The notes: generated from the letters alone by a model not told the origin. 64,000 nt of DNA from JAHEKD01 sp965215945 (GCA_965215945.1 CBDCFC010000008.1:7989-71988), one strand, 5' to 3'; shown: positions 18,139 to 27,168, numbered from the stretch's first letter. Program-made: numbers and translations.

Positions 18139-19452
18139 GTGAAACCCGCGTTAAAACTCAGAACTAGTCAACAATTAAACCTCACACCCCAGATTCAACA
18201 AACAATACGCATGTTGCAATTGGGTGCAAAAGAGTTAAGTGAGGAAATTGATGAAACACTGTCAAATAATCCTTTGCTGCAGGAATCCAGAACTTATCAA
18301 CATTCATCTGTGCAAACAGATGACAACTCATCTTGGCTGGAAAATCAACCGACTGTAGAAAAGCAAACGCTTGAAGATCATTTAATCAAGCAACTGAGTT
18401 TTTTAAATCTTGGCAGTCATCAATATGTAATGGCATGCATTGTGATTGCCTGTCTTGATGACGATGGTTATTTACGTAAGTCAGAATCTGAGTTGATACA
18501 AGCTTGTGCCAATGAAAATATTACAACGGACGACCAACAAGTCGTCAAAGCAATCAATGTTGTACAGCAACTTGAACCCGTTGGTGTTGGTTGTCGGGAT
18601 TTAGCAGAGTGTCTGCGATTACAGGTTCAGCAACGACAGGTCGATAAAAAAATTCAAACTATCGCTGTGAAGATTTGCGAGAAGCTGGAATTACTGAGCA
18701 CTAATAAAAATCAATTACAACATTTAATCAATGTAAACGATGATGATTTCCAGACCACCTTGGATTTGATTGCACAACTTGACCCTGCTCCGGGCAAAGC
18801 GTTCGATCAGGAAACAACAATCTATATACAACCGGATGTCCTATTAACTCAGATAGACAACCAATTTCTGATTCAGCTTAATCCTATTATTAATAGAGGC
18901 ATTGAATTAAATCAACACTATATCGATTTATTAAAAAGTTCCAACAAAGCTGGCGACAAAGACTATTTAAAGAAAAACCTCGATAAAGCCAAATGGTGGC
19001 TCAATGCTTTAGTGCAACGCAATAAAACGCTGTATGCCGTTGCCGAATATATGATTCAACATCAGTCAGGCTATTTTGAACGCGGGGATACGATGGCCTT
19101 GAAACCGCTCAAGCAACAACAAATTGCTGATACTCTGGACATTCATATTTCAACAGTTAGCCGGGCAATCCGTGATAAGTATGTACAAACACCTATAGGT
19201 CTTATTGCTTTGAAGCAATTATTAGCAGGCACTGTTAAAACTGAAGATGAAAAAACCCTTTCAAATCAAGCAGTCAAGTCAATAATCAAAAATTTAATAA
19301 AAAATGAGCCTTCACAAACCCCCCTTTCAGACAGTAAGATAGTGACAGAGTTACAAACAAGAGGAATTATTATCGCCCGACGTACCGTAAATAAATACCG
19401 TGAACAATTAAATATCCCCGCGTCGAACAGACGCAAAGTCATTAATACATAG
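18139..19452 (+). CDS. rpoN: RNA polymerase sigma-54 factor RpoN
   Basis: Sigma-54 directs RNA polymerase to -24/-12 promoters with AAA+ activators. This 437-residue protein has the Gln-rich region I (LRTSQQLNLTPQIQQTIRML), the core-binding middle, the helix-turn-helix near residue 340 and the RpoN box (ARRTVNKYREQLNIP) near the end. The acidic region II is short. The start is GTG at 18139. hpf follows after eight bases. The 232-base upstream gap is AT-rich and holds the divergent promoters for this gene and the C25 protease. Confidence 0.95.
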   Translation: MKPALKLRTSQQLNLTPQIQQTIRMLQLGAKELSEEIDETLSNNPLLQESRTYQHSSVQTDDNSSWLENQPTVEKQTLEDHLIKQLSFLNLGSHQYVMACIVIACLDDDGYLRKSESELIQACANENITTDDQQVVKAINVVQQLEPVGVGCRDLAECLRLQVQQRQVDKKIQTIAVKICEKLELLSTNKNQLQHLINVNDDDFQTTLDLIAQLDPAPGKAFDQETTIYIQPDVLLTQIDNQFLIQLNPIINRGIELNQHYIDLLKSSNKAGDKDYLKKNLDKAKWWLNALVQRNKTLYAVAEYMIQHQSGYFERGDTMALKPLKQQQIADTLDIHISTVSRAIRDKYVQTPIGLIALKQLLAGTVKTEDEKTLSNQAVKSIIKNLIKNEPSQTPLSDSKIVTELQTRGIIIARRTVNKYREQLNIPASNRRKVINT

Positions 19453-19460
19453 GAGATTTT

Positions 19461-19790
19461 ATGCAAATTATAATCAGCGGCCAAAATATAGACATCACCG
19501 ACTCCCTCAAATCTCACGTAGAAGACAAATTCTCCAAAATCAACAACCATTTCGACCACGTCACCACCACCAACGTCGTACTTAGCGTAGAAAAAAACCG
19601 ACACTTAGCAGAATCAAATATCCAGGCAAAAGGTGCCATCTTTCACGCCAGCGCTGAATCGGATGACATGTACGCTGCTGTCGATAAGTTGATCAGTAAA
19701 TTAGATCGACAAGTTTTGAAACATAAAGAGAAGAAAACAGACCATCACCGTGGCCAAACTAATAGCATTAAAACTCAAGCCTTTGGTTAG
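19461..19790 (+). CDS. hpf: Ribosome hibernation-promoting factor, short form
   Basis: A 109-residue protein of the HPF/YfiA family, which binds the ribosomal decoding centre in stationary phase. Its MQIIISGQNIDITDSLKSHV start and FSKINNHFDHVTTTNVVLSV segment are typical. It lacks the C-terminal dimerisation domain of long HPF. It sits in its usual place directly after rpoN, with a GGAG ribosome-binding site. The expected next gene, ptsN, is not found. Confidence 0.94.
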   Translation: MQIIISGQNIDITDSLKSHVEDKFSKINNHFDHVTTTNVVLSVEKNRHLAESNIQAKGAIFHASAESDDMYAAVDKLISKLDRQVLKHKEKKTDHHRGQTNSIKTQAFG

Positions 19791-19853
19791 CAATACCATC
19801 AGTACGGTGACAAACCACGTTCAGACACAGACATGAATCAACTAAACCCCCAA

Positions 19854-20048
19854 CGTCATTTCGGAAAGCGCGGAGCGCTTATCCGGAATCCAGCGGCTTT
19901 TCTTCACTCAGTGAATTCTGTGGGTATTAACCTCTTGAAGATGCCCGTTTCAACTTTTATCTTGAACAAGATAGTACTGACTGAAAGGATTGATAAATTA
20001 GAAATGCCAATGGATGCCGGATAATGCCATGGCATTTCCGGCATGACG
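19854..20048 (+). repeat. Palindromic (MITE-like) intergenic element
   Basis: A 195-base segment whose ends are imperfect inverted repeats: CGTCATTTCGG at the left and CCGGCATGACG at the right. Inside are the smaller palindrome AAGCGC-GGA-GCGCTT and the sequence GCCATGGC. An open frame across it (19833-20024) has no protein character. The element fills the gap between hpf and rapZ where ptsN normally lies. Its nature as a dispersed, possibly mobile repeat is inferred from its structure only. Confidence 0.55.
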
Positions 20049-20136
20049 AAAGACTAGTTAACTGGACAGCTGTGATGGCAAGATAAACTTGTAAAACGTG
20101 CTCTATCCCCCGAATACCCCATAACAACTAAAAATT

Positions 20137-20986
20137 ATGCGAATTATCATCATTTCAGGCCTTTCCGGTTCGGGGTAAAACTATCGCTTTGCAGGCTTAC
20201 GAGGATGATGGCTTTTATTGTATTGATAATCTTCCAGCTTCGTTACTGAGCGAATTTATAATTAGCTCAAAGGATTCGGAAACTCAAAACATTGCCATCA
20301 GTATAGATTCCCGTAATCGGGAATTTCTAGCCAAATTACCTGAACAGCTCAAACGGCTTGATGATAAAAATTTTACTTACCAGATTATTTTTATCGATGC
20401 TGAAGATGAGGTTTTGTTAAAACGCTATAAGGAAACCCGTCGTAAACATCCTTTAAGCAGCAATACTGTTTCCTTGATCGAAGCGATTGATCAAGAACGT
20501 AGTTTGCTCAGCCCGTTAAAAGAACAGTCACATAAAGTTTTTGAAACCAGCAATAAAACGCCACATGAGCTGCGCCGGTTAGTACGTGATTTTATCGGCG
20601 CGGGTAAATCGACCGAGCCGGTTTTATTATTTGAGTCATTTGGCTATAAACATGGTTTGCCGCGTGATGCCGATTATGTCTTCGATGTGCGTTGCCTGCC
20701 CAATCCACACTGGGATGAAAAATTACGCCCTTATACCGGCCAGGATCAGGCCATCATTGAATTCCTTGAAAGCCATGGCGTTGTGGCAGAGATGCTTGAT
20801 GACATTGCACAAATGGTCGAAAAATGGCTGCCCGAATTCAGCAAAGAAAATCGCAGTTATATTACCGTTGCGGTCGGTTGCACCGGTGGTAAACATCGAT
20901 CAGTTTATATCGTTGAAAAGCTGGCTAAACATTTTGTAGACACGGCTCAAATTCAACTGCGGCACCGCGAACTCACTCACGCCTGA
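20137..20986 (+). pseudogene. rapZ: rapZ, interrupted by a one-base frameshift in Walker A
   Basis: RapZ is a nucleotide-binding adaptor that, in E. coli, steers decay of the GlmZ small RNA and so controls glucosamine 6-phosphate synthesis. The ATG at 20137 opens MRIIIISGLSGSG and then meets TAA. A run of four G at 20172-20175 holds one extra base; without it the frame continues as GKTIALQAYEDDGFYCIDNLP and runs to 20986. The rest is complete and shows HKHGLPRDADYVFDVRCLPNP-like and GCTGGKHRSVYIVEKL segments. Either a sequencing error or a recent mutation is possible. Confidence 0.85.
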
Positions 20987-21065
20987 TAACCTCGATTAGT
21001 TTAAGCTTTCTTTTATAGCTTGCACTATAATCCAGTGCAACTACCAATCCCGTACACTGTATTAG

Positions 21066-22409
21066 ATGATTGAAGATCTGGACAATTTTCTTGATCGTGT
21101 CAATGAAGCACTTGTTTTAGACACGGATGCAGCGTTGCGTGCATTAATAAGCGATTTGCATCCGGCTGATATAGCTGTAGTGTTGGAGAGTCTGCCGCCG
21201 GATGAACGCCTAAGAGTCTGGAATCAAATCTCCCTGGATTTATTGGGTGAGGTGCTTACCGAAGTTAATGATGGAGTACGAGAGAACCTGGTTGAGCAAG
21301 GTGATTCGGATTTAATCGCCCATGCCATCAGCACTCTAGACATTGACGATGTCGCTGATTTAGTCCCGACACTACCTGACGATGTGATTCGCAATGTCTT
21401 GTTCACCTCAGGAGATCACTCTCGAGAAGACCTGGACGCGATTTTAGCCCACGACGAGGACACTGCCGGCGGCCTGATGAATGTGGACACGATTACCATT
21501 CGTGCCAACATTCCGATTTCGGTGGTGCTACGTTACTTACGTCTGCTGGGTGAAATTCCTGATTACACGGACAAACTGTTTATTGTCAATCGCAAAAATC
21601 AGTTAACCGGCACTTTGGTTATCACTGATTTATTGACTAACGACCCGGAAAAACGTGTGCGTGAACTTGCTGATACCGATCCGATTAAATTCGATGTTAT
21701 GGATTCAGATGAAGATGTTGCTGCGGCATTTGAACGTTATGACTTAATTTCAGCACCCGTTGTTAATGGCAATAACGAATTATTGGGGCGGGTAACTATC
21801 GACGATGTGGTTGATGTTATACGGGAAGAAGCCGAACATGAAATTCTCGCTCAGGCTGGTTTAAAAGAAGAAGAAGATATTTTTGCCCCGGTCATAAATA
21901 CTACCAAGAGTCGCGCCGTCTGGCTGGGCGTAAACTTAATCACCGCTTTAATTGCTTCCTGGGTAATTGGACAATTTGAGGGTACCATAGAAAAAATGGT
22001 CGCGCTTGCCGTTTTAATGCCAATTGTTGCCAGTATGGGCGGTAATGCAGGTACACAAACCATGACGCTGGTAATCCGAGGCCTGGCCACCGACACCATT
22101 GGCCCTCACAATGCCTGGCGCGTGTTACGCAAGGAATTTTCTGTTGGTGTCTTAAATGGCCTGCTATGGGCAGTGGTAACGGGGTCAGTTGCCTACTTTT
22201 GGTATGGTGATTACCAGCTAGGCATCATTGTTGGCATCGCCATGATCATCAATCTGATTGCCTCTGCATTAGCCGGCGCATTCATTCCGGTGTTTTTTGA
22301 AAAAGTCGGCATCGACCCGGCGTTAGCCAGCGGCGTCGCACTAACCACTATTACAGATGTTGTTGGATTTTTTGCTATCCTTGGTTTAGCGGCACTATTT
22401 CTTTTCTAA
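21066..22409 (+). CDS. mgtE: Magnesium transporter MgtE
   Basis: A 447-residue Mg2+ channel. The N-terminal acidic helical domain (DLHPADIAVVLESLPPDERL) is followed by two CBS motifs (about residues 130-255) that sense cytosolic Mg2+. Five membrane helices complete the protein, with the conserved VASMGGNAGTQTMTLVIRG pore segment and the terminal LASGVALTTITDVVGFF helix. Length and domain order are normal. A diverged copy of the last helix appears about 4.2 kb downstream, beyond the peptide-modification locus. Confidence 0.95.
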   Translation: MIEDLDNFLDRVNEALVLDTDAALRALISDLHPADIAVVLESLPPDERLRVWNQISLDLLGEVLTEVNDGVRENLVEQGDSDLIAHAISTLDIDDVADLVPTLPDDVIRNVLFTSGDHSREDLDAILAHDEDTAGGLMNVDTITIRANIPISVVLRYLRLLGEIPDYTDKLFIVNRKNQLTGTLVITDLLTNDPEKRVRELADTDPIKFDVMDSDEDVAAAFERYDLISAPVVNGNNELLGRVTIDDVVDVIREEAEHEILAQAGLKEEEDIFAPVINTTKSRAVWLGVNLITALIASWVIGQFEGTIEKMVALAVLMPIVASMGGNAGTQTMTLVIRGLATDTIGPHNAWRVLRKEFSVGVLNGLLWAVVTGSVAYFWYGDYQLGIIVGIAMIINLIASALAGAFIPVFFEKVGIDPALASGVALTTITDVVGFFAILGLAALFLF

Positions 22410-22496
22410 TACTTTAAAAACCAGAATATTCTTTTCAAGCTTCTGCATAATAGCTATACTTAACAAATTGATATACTGTATACAAATGGAGGGTAA

Positions 22497-22763
22497 ATGA
22501 TGTCTAATAGCGAAATAAACTTTGATTGCAGCAAGCTACTCGGGTTCGATATGCTCGTTTTTTCTGAGCAAAGCCAAACCATGAACGAACTAGGTCTGGA
22601 AGTCAATTCTGGAGAAAACTTTAACAAGATCAGCGAAATTCAGCCAACTGCACCCGAACTACTTGACAACGTTGTGAATAAAGTAAGTGAGATAGTACAA
22701 TCAGAACCATCTAAAGAGTTGGCTAACGTTGTGAATAAAGTAGGGGAACTTGTGGATCAATAA
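22497..22763 (+). CDS. Small protein with repeated C-terminal motif, candidate modified-peptide precursor
   Basis: This 88-residue acidic protein (start ATG at 22497, or the next codon) has a strong GGAGGG ribosome-binding site. The last third contains two copies of a motif: LDNVVNKVSEIVQ and LANVVNKVGELVDQ. The underlying DNA repeats AACGTTGTGAATAAAGTA exactly at 22668 and 22725. It has no signal peptide or membrane segment. The next gene has the features of a peptide beta-hydroxylase, so an N-terminal leader with a repeated core is a reasonable reading, but this is inference. A TATAC-T-GTATA palindrome at 22472-22482 lies just upstream and may be a -10 region or operator. Confidence 0.7.
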   Translation: MMSNSEINFDCSKLLGFDMLVFSEQSQTMNELGLEVNSGENFNKISEIQPTAPELLDNVVNKVSEIVQSEPSKELANVVNKVGELVDQ

Positions 22764-22952
22764 ACTGCCGAATATTCTAATGTAAAATCGGAAACGAAGT
22801 TTAATCCTAGGCAGATCGATTTAATATTTAAATAAACATTCTCACCAGCAAATATCTACAAGAATAATTAATCTGACTAATTATAGTTCTGGCTGATTTG
22901 ATGACATGGTTCTTCATCAAATATAACATTTTTCGGATGGGTAAAACTGCTC

Positions 22953-23924
22953 GTGCAGTTAGCTATATCTAAACAACCAGATAGACTGGATAAAAAAATC
23001 AGAATCAGGCTGATAGAAAGCCTAGAATACATTTTTGATCAATGTGGTGACAGACTTAAAATTTCTGCTGAAAATCGATCCCAACTCAAAAAACGAATCA
23101 ACCGTAATCGCATTCACCCAGGAATATTCGCTCGCTACTATGATTTGGTATTTAGCATTAATGCAAAGAACTTCAATCAAGCACAGAAGCTAATCGATGA
23201 AATAATCAGTTTGTCAAATCGAAATGTGAATTTTGATATTTTTCCTTACTCGCGAGAAGTGCTGTCAGAGGATTATGAGCGCTTCCCAAGATTAGCCTTC
23301 TCAGCTTATAGCGAAAATAATCCCATGGCGCCGCTTAACAAACAGCTTTTCGAATTGCAAAAAGCTAACTTAATCGAAGCTAAGCAGATCATTTCCGAAT
23401 ATGATCTGGGCATAAACAAAGAAATCAATGAACTGGTTTCTCAAATCATTGTCTGTAAAGATAACTCTAATTCTGACTCAGTACGGGTCTTTGCAGGGGC
23501 ATCTTCATTAATGATATGGGGAGCTATTATTGTAAATGTGAATCAATATAAATCACTATATCAATTAGTCGAGTTTCTGGTTCATGAATCGACTCATTGT
23601 GTGTTATTTGGCTTAAGTATAAACAACCCTCTGGTCTTGAATGCTGTTGATGAACTTTATACCTCCCCTCTTCGATCCGACCCCAGGCCAATGGATGGCA
23701 TATATCATGCCACCATAGTGTGTGCAAGAATAGCGTTATTTATGAGGAAGTGGGAAGCTTCAGCAATTCATTCTAATCTACAATCTCAATGGATGAGCAT
23801 ACAGATTCAGGAAAATATCAAAGCATTTAAAAACGGGTCGAAGACTATAAACCAACATGGAAAATTATCTGAAGAAGGCATCGAAATAATAGAGAAGTTT
23901 GATACCTTAATTAGTAAAATCTGA
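22953..23924 (+). CDS. HExxH-type (2-oxoglutarate-dependent) peptide beta-hydroxylase-like protein
   Basis: A 323-residue protein starting at GTG 22953. It has an HExxH motif (LVEFLVHESTHCVLFG, near residue 213) followed by SPLRSDPRPMDGIYHATIV (near residue 240). This pairing of HExxH with a downstream R-x-DPRP-x-x-G-x-x-H block is what I know from the HExxH peptide-modification family, annotated in databases as 2-oxoglutarate-dependent peptide beta-hydroxylases of ribosomal peptide clusters. It is not otherwise similar to zinc proteases I recognise. The gene lies 189 bases after the small repeated-motif protein and 19 bases before the adenylating enzyme. A protease function cannot be excluded from sequence alone. 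Confidence 0.75.
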   Translation: MQLAISKQPDRLDKKIRIRLIESLEYIFDQCGDRLKISAENRSQLKKRINRNRIHPGIFARYYDLVFSINAKNFNQAQKLIDEIISLSNRNVNFDIFPYSREVLSEDYERFPRLAFSAYSENNPMAPLNKQLFELQKANLIEAKQIISEYDLGINKEINELVSQIIVCKDNSNSDSVRVFAGASSLMIWGAIIVNVNQYKSLYQLVEFLVHESTHCVLFGLSINNPLVLNAVDELYTSPLRSDPRPMDGIYHATIVCARIALFMRKWEASAIHSNLQSQWMSIQIQENIKAFKNGSKTINQHGKLSEEGIEIIEKFDTLISKI

Positions 23925-23943
23925 TGATCTTTTTAGTATCTAG

Positions 23944-25605
23944 ATGAAGCGTTCTTTACTTACAGGTCCACCGATAGACCTCCATCATAAGTCCCCCTCT
24001 ACTTTAAAGGATTATATTCATAAAATTATTGATTATTGGCCTGAAGGAATGCTTCATGAAACATATTGCTCAAATCAGACTATTACAACAGCTTATCAAC
24101 AGATTTATCAAAATAGTTTACGTATATGCAAATGGCTAAAAGAAAATAATATTGAAAATACAAACCATATTATATTGTTACTAGACACAGCTCATGAATA
24201 TACTGCAGCTGTCTGGTCTTGTATTTTGGGCAATTATGTTTGGATACCTTGGTCCCTATCGGGCTTGAATAAAAACAAAAAGAAATACATACAAAATTTA
24301 GAACATCTAATTCAGCAATTTAATACAGTATATATTCTTACTTTACCTTCAATTATTGATCAAATTCGAGATTTGCCTACTGAAATAAGCTCATCTGCGA
24401 AGATTTTGAATCTAAATGAAATCTTGAATGTTTCATCTGCCTTTATCGTTCCAGAGAGTGTCCAGCAAGACAATACAGAATCTATCTGCTCAGTGATCCC
24501 CACATCCGGCACTACAGGAATACCAAAACTCGTGAGCATCTCTCACAAAGCTATGTACTATCGTCGTGTGACTAGACTCAATCGGTCAACTCGCAGACAA
24601 ACCTTGAATTTATTTCCCTTTAACAGTATCACCGGCATGAATATAGCTTTTCCCACTTGCCCTATTAGCCATTACTTTGAAATATCGCTTATTGCCTCTC
24701 AGCCTCTTTATTTATTGGAATATATAAATAAACACAAAATTGAAAATGTTGCTCTAAATTCATACATGGCAGCATTAATGTGTTACAGCATTGAATTATC
24801 TAAACCGAATATTGATCTTTCATGTGTCAAATCACTTGCTTTTGGTGCCGATGCCATTATTCCCGAGCAAGTTAAAAATTTAGTTTCACATTTCAACAAT
24901 TTGGGTGCAATTGATCTCGATGTTTCATTCGCTTATGGAATGACTGAATCCAGTGTAGTATGTTATAAAAAAATTCGACAGAATGAACTGTTCAATAATC
25001 CTGATGTTGAATCATTACCTTTCCTAGGTACAGCAGTACAGGGCATGTCGATCAGAATTGCTGATGAGAATTCAAACATAATACCTCAAGGAGAAACTGG
25101 ACAGATTCAACTACGCTCAAAACAGTTATTGTTTTCTGGCTATTTTAATAATCCTGCGCTCACAAAAAGCATATTCACAGAAGATGGATGGTTTAACACT
25201 GGTGATCGAGGGGTGATTTATGATGACCAATTGAAAATTACGGGTAGAAAAAATTTTAAAACGGTTGCTGAACTTGACAACACCTCAGTGCAAGAAATCG
25301 AAATCATGCTTCAAAAACTACCAGGCATCTATAATTCGATGCTCTATGTTTGTCCAGTTAAACCAACTGATAATGCACGTGATGAATTAGTAATATTTTT
25401 TGTGCCCGATAAATCAAAAGATAACCACATCAGATCAGTTAGCGAGGAAATTCACGACAAAAACAACAAATCAATAGGAGCAGTAATTAGAGCGATCGTG
25501 CCCATATCAATTGACGACTTGGAAGTTACTGCAACGGGCAAAATATTACGAAGTGATTTATTGGATAAATTTTTAAGATTTAAGTTAGATTCAATCAAAA
25601 CTTGA
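23944..25605 (+). CDS. AMP-forming adenylation enzyme (first domain of an adenylation-carrier-thioesterase protein)
   Basis: A 553-residue member of the acyl/aminoacyl-adenylate (ANL) superfamily. Visible core motifs are the P-loop PTSGTTGIPKLVSISH (near residue 185), FAYGMTES (near 335), WFNTGDRGVIYDD and ITGRKNFKT (near 420-440), and TATGKILRSDLL at the C terminus with the catalytic Lys. The substrate cannot be read from sequence. The stop at 25603-25605 appears to come from one extra A in the AAAA run at 25596-25599. Removing it continues the frame into a carrier domain. The gene is more AT-rich than the housekeeping genes around it. Confidence 0.8.
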   Translation: MKRSLLTGPPIDLHHKSPSTLKDYIHKIIDYWPEGMLHETYCSNQTITTAYQQIYQNSLRICKWLKENNIENTNHIILLLDTAHEYTAAVWSCILGNYVWIPWSLSGLNKNKKKYIQNLEHLIQQFNTVYILTLPSIIDQIRDLPTEISSSAKILNLNEILNVSSAFIVPESVQQDNTESICSVIPTSGTTGIPKLVSISHKAMYYRRVTRLNRSTRRQTLNLFPFNSITGMNIAFPTCPISHYFEISLIASQPLYLLEYINKHKIENVALNSYMAALMCYSIELSKPNIDLSCVKSLAFGADAIIPEQVKNLVSHFNNLGAIDLDVSFAYGMTESSVVCYKKIRQNELFNNPDVESLPFLGTAVQGMSIRIADENSNIIPQGETGQIQLRSKQLLFSGYFNNPALTKSIFTEDGWFNTGDRGVIYDDQLKITGRKNFKTVAELDNTSVQEIEIMLQKLPGIYNSMLYVCPVKPTDNARDELVIFFVPDKSKDNHIRSVSEEIHDKNNKSIGAVIRAIVPISIDDLEVTATGKILRSDLLDKFLRFKLDSIKT

Positions 25606-26599
25606 CAAAACAAATAATGCAATATATCAATTTGACAGTTTTCAATTTATTTCAGCACTATGTAAATCTATATTAAAACTAAAAACAGCCCCTCCCAGAA
25701 GCGTAAATTTGTTTCATCTAGGAGCCGATTCATTAGCAATTGTTAGTATAGCTAATGCGGTTGAACAAAAATTTGGAATCAAGATAGCCACTCTTGAGTT
25801 TTATAATAATCCATACAGTAGATTATCTTCACAAACAGACCTTTAAATCGGAACGTCCAAAATCATCAACAACAAATTCAAGATCAGCCCTAGACTACAA
25901 GTCAGAAGACATATTCGAACTGCCTCAAAATATTGAAGCATTTGTATCAAAATGGGATGGAATCCGATTATTTGATAATAGTTTAATAACAGGTCAAAAC
26001 ATAAACGGCAAACAAACCCCTATTGTATTTGTTTGTCAAACTAAAAAGGAATTTCAACAGTTAGCCAAACATATAAAACTTGATCATCCTGTTTATTGCA
26101 TGCGTTCGCTAGCTCATACTCCATTTGGGCAACACTATTTTCCACCAATTGTTGAAATTCTGGCTAACCGATATTTAATGGGAAGCTAACGACTTTGCCG
26201 ATACAAGGGCCAATAATTCTAGGCGGAGTCTGTCAAGGGGCAAATTATTGCGTTGCACATGGCAAAGATGCTACAGAAAACCAATAAAGCGCCAAAAAAA
26301 ATTGATTTTGCTGGGAATGGTCTTTTAATTGTATGAAGTATGATGGCGATGTAATACTTATCTATGGAGAACAAAGTTATACTGCTGAGGTTTATGAAGG
26401 TGAGAATAAAAAAAATATTGATTGGAAAAATAGTTTTCCTAATCGATCAATTATTCCTGTACCATGTGGTCATCTTGATTTTTTGGAAGAACCCATCATA
26501 CATTTTCTTGCAGAACTAATAATGAAACAGTGTTCTACTAAATCTTCCTATGAAAAAGATTTAGCAAAAAAATTTAAAAGCCTCTCACGTATGTTTTAA
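25606..26599 (+). pseudogene. Carrier-protein and thioesterase domains of the same enzyme, frame broken several times
   Basis: Continuing from the adenylation gene, a carrier domain is readable at about 25620-25843, with the phosphopantetheine site HLGADSLAIVSIANAVEQ. A type I thioesterase follows: TPIVFVCQTKKEFQQLAKHI, then GPIILGGVCQGA with a Cys where most thioesterases have Ser, then DVILIYGEQS, and PVPCGHLDFLEEP with the catalytic His at the end. The frame can be restored by removing single bases from short runs near 25842, 26180, 26215, 26246, 26300 and 26325. Nearly all breaks look like one-base insertions, so the enzyme may really be one intact protein of about 885 residues. Confidence 0.7.
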
Positions 26600-26624
26600 A
26601 GTATTGAAATAGTTTAAGAAAAAT

Positions 26625-26730
26625 TGCCACTTTGGCTAGCGGTGTCGCCTGACTACGATTTACTGGTGCGGTCGAAATTTTTGCCACTCTTGGCCTGGCT
26701 GTACCATTCCTGTTTTCATTTAAAGATTAA
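26625..26730 (+). pseudogene. Diverged 3' remnant of an mgtE-like gene
   Basis: Translated in frame with small corrections, this stretch reads TLASGVA(LTTI)TGAVEIFATLGLAVPFLF followed by SFKD and a stop. It matches the last membrane helix of the MgtE encoded at 21066-22409 (LASGVALTTITDVVGFFAIL, then GLAALFLF). A TGA and an apparent one-base deletion follow GVA. No other part of MgtE is found nearby. It lies directly after the adenylation-carrier-thioesterase gene and two bases before the end of the convergent ribH. Confidence 0.7.
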
Positions 26731-26732
26731 GT

Positions 26733-27168
26733 TCATGCATTCATTAAGCATGCTTGTCCTACTTCTTTGCCCTTAGTGACAAAGTGCTGTTTAAAAAATT
26801 GATGATGCGTTTCATGGTCATGAAAATGATGTGGGGTCAGCACCACGGAAAGTATGGGTATCTCGCACTCCAGTTGAACTTGCATCATGCCTTGCAGAAC
26901 TGCATTGGCAACAAAATCATGGCGATAAATACCACCGTCGACAACAAACCCAGTTGCAATGATTAGTGAATACTTCCCGGTTTCTTGCCAATTTCTTGGA
27001 TGTCAATGGAATTTCCAGACTACCTGGCACTTCATATCTATCGATTAAATCCAGATCATAGTTATTTTCAGCCAAAACTTCTGCCATACCGACATAACAT
27101 TGCTCGACAATATCTTTGTGCCATGAAGCCTCAATAAGGGCAATTTTTGTAGTTAAGTTCGTTGTCAT
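26733..27168 (-). pseudogene. ribH: 6,7-dimethyl-8-ribityllumazine synthase RibH, one-base frameshift
   Basis: RibH condenses dihydroxybutanone phosphate with the pyrimidine intermediate of riboflavin synthesis. From the ATG at 27168 the protein reads MTTNLTTKIALIEASWHKDI and YEVPGSLEIPLTSKKLAR. One extra A (T run at 26981-26983 on the plus strand) breaks the frame. Without it the protein continues TGKYSLIIATGFVVDGGIYR and ends QHFVTKGKEVGQACLMNA. The conserved PHHFHDHE segment is present. An FMN riboswitch lies upstream. A longer start at 27237 is in frame but would overlap the riboswitch expression platform. Confidence 0.85.

Noticed and set aside
19833..20024. Open frame of 63 codons between hpf and rapZ
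   Set aside because: It crosses the palindromic element and its translation has no protein-like pattern; the DNA structure explains the sequence.
22497..22763. Antitoxin or RHH regulator as identity of the 88-residue protein
   Set aside because: No DNA-binding pattern is visible; the acidic composition and duplicated motif do not fit.
22953..23924. Ordinary zinc metalloprotease as identity of the HExxH protein
   Set aside because: There is no signal peptide or known protease third-ligand motif, and the DPRP block fits the peptide-modification family better; not fully excluded.
26754..26966. Plus-strand frame of 70 codons
   Set aside because: It is antisense to the second half of ribH, which is recognisable once one base is removed.
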